Assembly (NCBI RefSeq): GCF_051020765.1
Contig: NC_134934.1
Span: 4,402,001 to 4,466,000 of the forward strand
Length of the DNA: 64,000 bases
Direction: 5' to 3'
Origin: Lasioglossum baleicum
Lineage: Eukaryota; Arthropoda; Insecta; Hymenoptera; Halictidae
Shown: positions 34,799 through 44,541 of the stretch, one piece after another
Layout: the number at the start of each line of letters is the position of its first letter
How positions within the stretch are numbered: the first letter of the stretch is position 1
Notes under the pieces: generated by a model
The model's database searches: none
What the model saw: only the letters and a program-made list of their open reading frames with translations
What the model was told of the DNA's origin: nothing
Made by a program: the position numbers and the translations under genes

Positions 34799-37700
34799 TT
34801 AGAGTGGCGTAGTGTCTACGTTAGAACGTACATTGCCATTTTCTGCAGCGGCACCGGTGCTGCGTAATTGTCTGTAACCGCGAGCACTTGCCCGGCGGGA
34901 ACGCCGCCAAGTATCCAAGTTTCCGGTGGTAATATCGCTCGGTTGGTTCAAAAGATACGTGACCAGTCGATCTAGCGCTGCCAAGTCCTCGCTCGTGTTA
35001 CCAGAATTTTCTAAACTTTCCGGTGGTCGGTAACTGTCCGAGATCCCTTCAGCGTGTCCAATATTTGTAATATTACCCGCGTCGCTGGCTTGGAGACCCA
35101 ATTTTGGAGTAAACTGTACCGAATCATTATATTGGTATTATTTCGTATACGCTTTGTTGAAAATAAAAGATTTACCCAGTTGGTGTTAATTTAGCTTATT
35201 ACTTGGCTCTCTGCCGGTTTTCAGTATTTCACATTTAATAATGTACTCGAATTGTTCTTAAATGGTCAATTAAAATGCCGATCTTCTTGATAATTCTTAG
35301 GTTTGTTGATACGATTAAAATAGTTGCTCACCTTATTACGCTTGCAATTAGTAGATCATTGTAATTACCTGTTCAGGACCGTGTTGACCGTAACTTATTC
35401 TCTGCACTTTGCGGTAGGTCTCGTCGTTGATGGCTTCGCGGACTGCTTTGTTCAGCGTTTTCTCTAGCGCCCGTTGTTTCGTTTTACTTAATCCATCGTA
35501 GAAGCTGTATAAAACACCATTTCGTTCTTTATTTTTGTTAAAAATAAGGGAATTAAAAATTGCACAATGCAAAACTCTGTTCGTGGCTGTGAATTTGTGG
35601 CGCGCTCTAAAATTATTAGAAGCAATGCAGATAAACAGTAAATTGGGCAGAACTTTGAATCGGAAAAAACTTTCACGTTCCCGTAGGATGCGCCAAAATA
35701 ACGGAGTTAAAACGAGAAATATTCTAGCATGACTGTATTATTGCGAAACAACTCGGTTGTATCGGCGCACCCTGTAAAATAATCTCGGGAGTCGTGTCGA
35801 GCTGAAACGGGCTGACATAAAATTCATTCGAGCCTGGCGAAGCAGTAATAAATTTAATTCCAGTCACCTCGAGTCCAGCGAGCTGTTATCTCGTGAAATA
35901 TTTTTATCGCGGACCAGCCGGATGTCGTGTTCCCAGAATCGACGTAATTCCGGCGTGGACGTGTACGGGGCAGCGACTTCTTTAATCTGCGAGGAAACCA
36001 CGAGTCAGTAATCGGCCGAAAGGAATCTGTGCATTATTCCAGTGTGCGGGGCGAAATGGAAAAGAAGCATTACAGAGATTGAACTCGTTTATGGTCTAGC
36101 ATTACCGGCAGTAGCCCGGTTGCGTAATAGCTCGGCGATGCCGGGTTCCTGACATTTATCGTGAGAAATTACGTAGAGAAATTTTCGCTATCTTGTCCGA
36201 TCTCGCGGGCATGATGGCTGCCGGGTCGATTCGTCGTGACCTTACTCACCTTCAGAACCATTATCGCGGTGATAAAGATACATATCACGTTGATAAAGGT
36301 CAAACACGCGCTGATTATGCCGTTGCAGAAGAACTCAACTGGCAAGTATTCCGTGTACACGTAGACGTAAGAGGTGTTGTAGTCCGTGTAGGTCTCGCCT
36401 TTAATGTGCGGCATTTTAATCGGCCGATAGATTAGCCATATGCACCCCAACGCCCAGAATAAGCCCTGCGAAAATTCGTTTAATCGTTCCGCGGCAAGTG
36501 CCGGTTGTAAAAACTTTACGACTCTTTTCAGATTAGTTGCTACTACTATTACCCCTCTATCTTATTATTTTTCACTCACACAATTCACCACGGGGGGTAG
36601 CAAGGAAGCGGATATGGCGACTCCAATCAGAGGTCCATTGCTTCCCTGTAATAGAGCCACGGCCACACCAGTGCCTGATGGAAGAGCCCATAACACACCC
36701 ATCCAGAGGGACCTGTAATTGCCTCTGCGGGAAATATGTTTATTATTATATGTATAGGAAAAAGTTGTTCAGAATTAGAGCTTAAAAATTCGGCGGCTAC
36801 GCGTGTTCGCGCGAAGTAGAATTGGTTGATCACGGTCAGACACGTCGGACGATGCCTATTCGATCGCGTGTCAAAGTCTTTGAAAAAAAAGGTGTTGAAA
36901 ATTACCTGGCTTTCATCTCGTCGGTTGGCCAATCCCCATATCCCCAAGGCATCTCTGTAGTACCCAGAAGGAGGCCGAATATGAAACCAAAGAGTATAGA
37001 AAGAAATATGCCTAGCAACAAACTTTTCAGTCCGATAAATTGTAGATTCCTGTCGGCTATAATAGTACCGAAGGTAAACGACATCACGGGACCCTTTGAA
37101 AGCGTTATAAACATGAATAATCACGTTGTAAATGATTTCGAGTCGTGTGTTATGAAATGTTACCATTAAAGGCGATACCAACATGGCTGCGACCACGTTC
37201 GTTGCACTATTCTCGACGAGGCCTAGCGCCGCGAGACAACTGTAACAAATTGCAATAAGGATTAGTAGACTGCGGATCTTTATGCATTTATGCTATTTAC
37301 GCTATTTTTATTTGTTTTGGATCTACAAAGAGTGTTCTCATTAAAAATAGGATTTTATATCATTGCTCTTTCTTAAAATTTGTCCATAAAAATTGGAAAT
37401 TCTATAAATATCCGCAATGATTACTTTATATCGAAACGAAAGAACTTGACGATTCTTACTCTGCTGTGAGCACCAATAACACATAATCGAAAGATAGATC
37501 TCCTCCACTGCGAACGCCATCCACAACTTGTTTTACTGTCAATTTTGATCGTATCGACTCCACGAAATCTTTCCAAGCGTTCTTCCTATTCTCCGATTCT
37601 TTCCGTCTGAAATTTTAAATTTCAATTCTATATCTGCCGTTTCTGCCAGTGGTATGAATTTTCTTTCTCGACGGTAACCTTCGTGCCAAATCGTCCTTAA

Positions 37701-38825
37701 TGGCGGCGGATCCAACGCTGCCAATGCCGCTGTACGTGCACTGTGTCGGAATCACACTGGGAAACGTTTAAAAATGTATCAAGCCATTTCGAAAACACTG
37801 CGCGGTTTGTTTTGAGGCAATGCTGAGATAAGTCACCTTACTATGGAGTTCATCTTCACGCCGATTCCCACTTCCGTGAGACAGTGCAGACAGTTTTCGC
37901 ATGGTTCCCCAGCGGGGACCGGAAATATCACCTTCGTATCAAGAAAAGTGAAATTTAACCGGGAATAATGCAGCCGATAAACTGATTCCTTTTCTTACCT
38001 CGTAGTACATGTCTTCTTTATCCTTGCACCATACTATGTGCTCGACTTTCAGTTTCTTCAGCAACTCTTCCAAAACCTTCGATGACACCATACATCTCTC
38101 AGTAAATGATATATTATAAATAGACTGCGGATTTCTATGCAAAATAAAAATTGTCTGCATCGTTTGCAAGAAATAGAAACCGAATTGATTGTTATGTTTC
38201 AACAATTTTGAATTTCATCTACTCGATTTTACTGTGTATGCATAAAGATCCGCAGTCTGATTATAAAAATACCCCTTGCCGTATAACAACCAGTCGGACA
38301 AAATCTACTGGAAACGAATGTTATACTATTCTTTCGTTACCAATATTCAGGCATTAACCCTCTAATGTCAGTAACGAAATATTTTTATGATATTAAATAA
38401 TGATGCATTATACAGCTTGAATATAAAAAAATTTGTTAAAAACAAAGAAATTTTACTACATGTTCGGCGTGCGACAAGGGGTGGAAAGTATTTCTGTATT
38501 TTGAATATACCGTTTCCATTGAGACGAAGACGGGGCTTCTTCCGCGCAGACCGGAAGTGTCGCATCCACGAGCTCGAGCTCGAAGGTACTTTCTTCCTCC
38601 GAAGTGATTGGTAATGGCAGTATCGTCCTCGTCGTCATCATTATCGAGCCTCAAAAGTTGTGTTCTCGTATTCGTTTCTCTGAGACGGACGTTTACCTTC
38701 GGCACGTCCACCGCTTTCTCCGACGTCTCATTCTTCCTTGGTCTCTTCAAAGGTTCGCCGAAGATCAATTCATGCTCGTAGTTAGTCGTTGGTATACAAA
38801 CAAGAAACACGACTCCGCCTGGCAT
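34799..38825 (-). CDS. DUF389 multipass membrane protein
   Basis: Twelve minus-strand exons: 38697-38825, 37999-38097, 37837-37931, 37679-37756, 37460-37606, 37164-37239, 36906-37093, 36580-36712, 36250-36465, 35868-35986, 35369-35504 and 34799-35113 (576 residues). The N-terminal quarter carries SSKVLEELLKKL, GIGVKMNSIVSV and TVKQVVDGVRSGGDLSFDYV. The membrane core has GLVENSATNVVAAML, VSPLMGPVMSFTFG and GSNGPLIGVAISASLLPPVV, which are DUF389 landmarks (PF04087). A Ser/Arg-rich cytosolic tail of about 170 residues follows. Function is unknown; bacterial relatives are undefined integral membrane proteins. All phases fit, including two weak donors, GTTACC (37673-37678) and GTGACT. The end of exon 1 and the acceptor at 38097 are the least certain; an alternative donor lies after about 38513. 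The gene converges on UCKL1 with a 220 bp gap. Confidence 0.85.
37266..37395. mobile_element. hAT-like miniature transposon, left-end fragment G
   Basis: Begins tagactgcggatctttatgc and then follows the interior of copy N (ggatctacaaagag...aaaaataggatt), but no right end is found before the DUF389 exon at 37460. A truncated copy in a DUF389 intron. Confidence 0.65.
38121..38259. mobile_element. hAT-like miniature transposon, copy H
   Basis: The ends tagactgcggatttctatgc and gcataaagatccgcagtctg are flanked on both sides by exactly ATTATAAA (38113-38120, 38260-38267). It lies in the first intron of the DUF389 gene, 24 bp from an exon acceptor. Confidence 0.92.
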
Positions 38826-39165
38826 TCTATTCGCGAGAAATTAGTCGGTCCGGATTACCGATCTCACGATTTCGCGATCCACTACAGCCTCGTGCCACTG
38901 CTCGTATGAATCTCTAAGCCTCGAATAGATCTTCCGAAGTATCAAATTTAAATTAGCGGCCTGCTAATCGTTTTACTGCGTCGTATTTAATTGACGCGAC
39001 GTCGGCGTTGTGTCAGGCGGTACTCGTGTCTTTCATTATACCCCGGAAATTAATTAATATATTTTCGAAATTTTCTTCGTGTTCTTAGAAATGTTCTCCA
39101 TTTATTCTATTTGTTTCTTAGAATGAAGAAAACAACCCTCAGACGCTTCTTAAATCATACATGTA

Positions 39166-39676
39166 TTAGGTCGTAAAATAAGAAATGCAGGATTTTTGGT
39201 CCTTTGTTTTAATTGTCTTAGTCTCTATTTAATTATGCTTTTGATATTTCATTTTGTTCAAATTTTTATTAAATTATTTGGCTTTTATTTCAGAATGTCA
39301 AAACGCGATTTCCGCATTATTTTTTTCTATGAGTTCAAACTAGGCGGAAGTGCCGCTCAAACGGCTCGGAATATCAACGAAGTATGGGGCGAAGGAAGTG
39401 TCAACGAATGCACAGTGCACAGCTTTATATTTTTAAATAATATTAAATTCTCTGTAAAATATTAATCTTAATACTATTCCCCTCAATAATATTAAAATCA
39501 ATTCTCATAGTAATTTAGTGTTACTGTTAAACAGTATTAAATTTTCTATAAAATTAATTTTCCTATTATTGTTTTTATTAAAACAATTTATTAAAACATT
39601 TTAATAAAATTGTTTTTCGAGTGAGTTATAATACTTTAAAAACATTAAATCCTGCATTTCTTTCTTTACAACCTAA
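39166..39676 (+). mobile_element. Mariner-type transposon remnant
   Basis: The ends ttaggtcgtaaaataagaaa and tttctttacaacctaa are inverted repeats flanked by TA. A short frame at 39297-39465 begins MSKRDFRIIFFYEFKLG and continues SAAQTARNIN, matching the N-terminal helix-turn-helix (HTH_48) of mariner transposases. The frame then runs into AT-rich sequence, and the catalytic domain is absent. Internally deleted and dead. Confidence 0.8.
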
Positions 39677-39705
39677 TACATATGCATATATGTATATGTA
39701 ATAAC

Positions 39706-39877
39706 TAGAAAGCGGATCTTTATGCATTTCAGAAGATTAAAAAAATTTGAGAATATGTATTGTAATGTTGTTTCTAAAGTAAAAAGATCATTAAGGAATG
39801 AAATCAATTTTTATTTTATTCCTGCTTCCAACAATTAATGTAGAACATTTTTATTTTGCATAAAGATCCGCAGTCTA
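39706..39877. mobile_element. hAT-like miniature transposon, copy I
   Basis: The ends tagaaagcggatctttatgc and gcataaagatccgcagtcta are flanked on both sides by exactly GTAATAAC (39698-39705, 39878-39885). It sits 29 bp from the mariner remnant. Confidence 0.92.
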
Positions 39878-41356
39878 GTAATAACAAGCACTAGCTAACG
39901 GTTTATTTTTCGCAATATCGTAAAAACTACATTGAATTCATTTAGTTTAAAATAATGTTTTCCAATTCAAATTCAAGTCAATTTTCACTTGGACCACTTT
40001 CATAATTATGGGCATATGTATATGCTCTAAGGATCTCGTGGATCTAGTTCCAACATTTATCGTTCATCAGCGTAGAAGGCGTAAGTAAGTGATCGAGTTG
40101 CTGTTTGCGCTGTTACTATTATCATGTTTCTCCCATCTACGTCGTCGGATGGCGTCACCATTCTCTTTCTTAATTCTCAAATCTAAAATGTTGCTCAATA
40201 AATAGAGAAGGATGGTTACGTCAGTTCCCACTATTTAATCGACATTCATAATCTTGTTGGAAAGCGAGAAGTTCTCAATTCTAGGACGAATTGTATTCAT
40301 GATGGGAAGGGGAGGTGAAAAGAAACAGACTGTCCTTTTTACGAAATAAACATTTATTTTAACAAATCAACAGCGTAAAGACTAGCGTCTAGAGACTAGT
40401 CTGACAGCTTGTCCGATCTAGATAACTAGAGGCCACCAGGAATATCCCGCGAAGGGAAATTTCGATCTCGTTCCGGGATTTTCACGAGAATTGACTTTTT
40501 ACGTTTTTTTGTTGTTGTTTGTTTTGTTAAAAGCGCGTGTCTTGAGAAATCTGCGCGCGAAAGGAATATATTCCCTAAACGACAATCCTAGGAGAATCCT
40601 AAAAACCGCCTCTCTAATTAGTAATACTATTCAACGATTACTTTAAGAAAAATGAAATCTTAACGGTGTTTCGATCAATTCCATAAGTACATAGTCGCCG
40701 GCGAGCGTCAACACGAAATCGTCTTAAATTAGTCAACAGCCCCGGGGCTCAATTCTCATGAAAATTGGAAGTCTGATTTCCCTTTACACCCTCCCGTTAG
40801 TCGCATACCTCGACACGCCGATGTCTCTTAATTCCGTGTCCAATAAATGATGGTAATAATACGTCATCGTAATAACTTGCTACGTTATCCGCTATGAAAA
40901 GTTCCTTTATTTACATACGGTTGTTAATGATCGCTTTAGGTACTGAGCCTACGACTGTTTCCTCCGCGGCTGGTTTATTTAGTTTTTCTTGCTACTTGAG
41001 ACTTTTTTTATCCATTTATTTCTTTATCTCGTATCATCGTCGTTATCATCATCATTATCATTATTTTAGTTTTAAGGCCATATTTAAGGAGAGGAGCGTT
41101 TTCGACAATTTCCATTTGTCTGTCGCCGTAAATGACTTCGACGATCCTCGGTAATATGTCATTTTGTTATACAGCATTTGTCCTTATGAAGTAGGAGCTG
41201 AATGCCAGAGACGAATTACACGTGGAATAGCAATGCAAAAAGTTTTGTGTAAATGCGTAACGTAAATTGTGTTGTAGTAGCTCCGAATTCAAATTGTCCA
41301 AAGAGACGTGCAAATGAAACTCGAAGTGGTTCAGAAGAATTTGATGTTAAATTCAT

Positions 41357-41551
41357 TTAACCCCTTGCCGTATTTCAACGAGTCACACTCGTGATGAAGA
41401 TTTTAAACAAAGTCTAACTAATACGAATGTTATGCCTTTCTTTCCAAATTAAATATTGAAATTTTCTCTTCTACGACACTGTTTTTGGGACAAAGATGTT
41501 TTAATCACTGTAACACTGATGTAAAGAAAAAAGATACGGTAAGGGGTTAAA
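41357..41551. repeat. Inverted-repeat element TTAACCCCTTGCCGTA, copy 1
   Basis: The ends TTAACCCCTTGCCGTAT and ATACGGTAAGGGGTTAA are inverted. It contains cgagtcacactcgtgat and a run like aacaaagtctaac, both of which recur inverted in copy 2 at 44888-45084. Confidence 0.75.
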
Positions 41552-42286
41552 GAGAATTATCGTCATGCTACGAAAGATCTACTGCGAATGTATCAAGATT
41601 TTACTGGAAATGGAGATTGATATGCACCGACGATATTTTTAACATTAATCACGTTTACGCAAACTCTTTTCACAATCAGTTTATCGCTTAATTTTAAACG
41701 GAATTCCATGCACAAGGATAAACCCTATACAAAAAGATATTAAGAAACACTCGTTTTTGTACGAAGCATTCTGCTTTACTATTATTTTCTTTTTAGAGAT
41801 TCTTCTCGTGGGTGATCTAAGAAACGGTCACGTGAGGATCGTCATTGAAAACGTGACCGTCGACGAGTACGCCTGTTGCATTCAAAAATTGAGTTGCCCG
41901 TAGAGACTTTTACTCGACTCTGTTCTTCAATAATTCAACGAATTCAACGTAGGTATCCTGAATAAATTTTCCGCAAATTTCATTGATAATTGCAACCGTG
42001 TGTAACAGAAGCTCTATAGTATTTTATTAATACATTCGAAATTTTATCTTCACTGTAATACTCCACAAAAGTCTCTGTAGGAACTCGACGACTGAGAAAT
42101 TATGTCGCCGGAAAGAAGATGTTGAAACTCTTGTTGTCGAGAATGTAATCTCGTTGTAGACGGATTTTATAGTGCAAGAATTTAGAAAAGACATCTCTGG
42201 AGTACCCAGAAGGATAGAAAGAAATATGTCTAGCAAGAAACTTCTTAATCCGATAATATTTTTTACCACGTTTAGCTGCACCTAGA

Positions 42287-42352
42287 CTGTGGATTTTGTG
42301 CATTCATGATAAATAGACAGCGGATCTTCATGCAAAATAAAAATTTTCATCA
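42287..42352. mobile_element. hAT-like element fragments
   Basis: Two start motifs, tagactgtggattttgtgc and tagacagcggatcttcatgc, stand 27 bp apart in the same direction without matching ends, remnants of overlapping copies. Confidence 0.55.
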
Positions 42353-42585
42353 TGAATCAGTCGAAAAGCAGCCTCGATTATCTAACTTTGACGAGATTAC
42401 TATACCCGCAACAGGAACGTTCGGATCCCCTTTCGTAGGGTTGCAACGTCGCGCATCTCGGCGGCGCGTCTAATTCTAGACTCGCATATCTACGAAACTG
42501 CGAAGCAAATCGCTGTATGATCTTCAGCGTGGCGCGTCGATGACCATGTGTCACGTGTCTGCCAGGGAAAACAAATAGAAGAATA

Positions 42586-43131
42586 CACTAAGTCCTCGAC
42601 TTATGCGTTTATTTCGTTTCCAGCGGTTCCTAAAAGGTTGTTAATACGATCTGCTTTGTACGTACTATGTGCGTGTACTGATTTGAAAGGGAAATTCAAA
42701 TAAATCAGCTAGTTTCATGGAAGATTTTACACTCATAAATAGACAGCGGATCTGTATGCAAAATAAACATTTTCTACCCGAATTGCAACAACCTGGAGTG
42801 AAATTGAAATTTATTTTGTTCTCTTAATATTATGTTTAATAGGTTTGCAAATAATATAACACTATACTTAAATTCTTCTAATATGTTTACAATTCTAAAT
42901 TACACCTCCCCATTTTTGTTATAGATGCATAAAATCCGCTGTTTACTCATAAATAGCTGAATCCCTACGCTGTACACAAGCGAACACTTTTATCTTCGCT
43001 TCTGTCACATATGTGCCGACAAAGCTCTCGTTTTGGCAATCAAAAAACGAATTTCACAGTTCGGGATTAGTTTTCTGATTTGCTTCTAAGAAGTCGCGTA
43101 AAACGAATCCGCATAAGTCGAGGACTTACTG
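42586..43131. mobile_element. TA-flanked DNA element, interrupted by copy J
   Basis: The ends cactaagtcctcgacttatgcg and cgcataagtcgaggacttactg are inverted repeats flanked by TA, as in the Tc1/mariner group. Internal frames are short. Copy J (42740-42945) is inserted inside it, so this element is the older of the two. Confidence 0.8.
42740..42945. mobile_element. hAT-like miniature transposon, copy J (nested)
   Basis: The ends tagacagcggatctgtatgc and gcataaaatccgctgttta are flanked on both sides by exactly CTCATAAA (42732-42739, 42946-42953). It is nested in the older TA-flanked element. Confidence 0.92.
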
Positions 43132-44541
43132 TAGACCACAGCTCGCCAGAGAGCGATCATCGCCCTCGGTGGTCAACACGTAATCGTGATCTCGCGTCTC
43201 GCCATTCGTTCGGAAAACGGTCTGGTCTTGTCTCGTCTCGCATTCGGACCGGCATTGTGTACCGGTCGCCGCTAGGATACTTCTAGGAATCTTAAGGCCA
43301 CGATACCAAGTCTCGTCAGCGATCATTGCGAGAGTCTTGCGGGAGTACGCGCGGTGTCGTTTAGATCCGACACCCGAGGGGAAAAATTCGGACCCTAGGA
43401 AAATGGCACACGCGCTACCCCGGCGGATCGATCTATCAGCACGCGGAGAAGCGGAACAGCGTTGAAGATCGATCGAGAATAGCTCTTCCGTGCGTGACGA
43501 AGTGCAGAGGAAGTGCATTCGGAAAATGAAACACGGAAAACCAGCCGTTCCCCCGGTCTATCGTAATTCGACCATCGGTCGCGCGTGGAGGAAATGGTAT
43601 CGGTTAAAAAAATAGCTTTCTCTCTCTTTCTCTTTCTGACCCCTCTCTCTCTCTCTCTTTCTCGCGTCTTACCACCGATTTTCGAGCGAGAAGATCGATG
43701 GTCCGAGTATCGAATGGATCACGGTATGGGACATCAGAACGATTCCCATCCTCGATCGACTCCACTCGATCGACGCCTACCCTTTACGATGCCCTATAAA
43801 ATTATGGGGGTAGTGTAGCGTAGACGCGGGAAAAGCAGCGAGAGCTTTGTCCTCGATAGCTGCCATCGATAGCAACGTAACCTCGACTCGGTTTTGTCGT
43901 CCGGCGAGCCAGAAAGGGACATTGTGTTCAGAAAATTTCCGAAAATATACCGACGACTAATATGTATACTCCACTACTCTGTTGAAAACAATACGACGGG
44001 TGGAATATCTAAGTCTCGTACGTCTCGCAATCGTTCTTCGTTAGAGCTTCGAGGAGACACGTCGGGTGAGACACCGGTGGTGTGTCTTTTTTCCCGCGTC
44101 TGCGCGCCGACACGGCCCCTCGACCCGGAACAAAAATATTCGTTCTCTGAAAATGGAAAACTAGCTACGCCCCCGAAGAACTGGTTTCGTCTTGTCTGCG
44201 TGCGAACGAAAGCATCAAGGTAGTCAACGAACATACTTTCCGTCGTCGTGGTCCTGCAAAAAGGAGAGGCTGCCGATTTAGCCAAGGCGGCGGCGGCTGG
44301 TCCTCTCATCGCGTGCTAGAACGGTCGTCCTCGAGATCGAGCGCCGATCGGCATGGGTTCAGCAACTGTTTAGGAGAAAATCGCTGGAATAAACGCGAGC
44401 CTAAGCTCTTCAGACGGGGGCGCTGGGTCGTCGCAGGAGAGACGAGAGCAACGAGCGTCGAGGTGGTCGCCGCCACGGACGACGCAGCCGGCGCTCGTCG
44501 TCCGCGTGAGACGACGTCTGCTCCTCGACGATCCCCAAGGG

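Larger units (their letters stand above)
38826..44541. other. Gene-free region between DUF389 and Nhe2
   Basis: Holds a mariner remnant, hAT-like copies I and J, an unrelated TA-flanked element, two inverted-repeat pieces and a CpG-rich part at 43130-44540. The part next to 44541 must include the Nhe2 3' UTR, whose end I cannot fix. No further coding gene is supported; the long frames at 43.1-44.7 kb shadow the Nhe2 terminal exon or follow composition. Confidence 0.5.
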
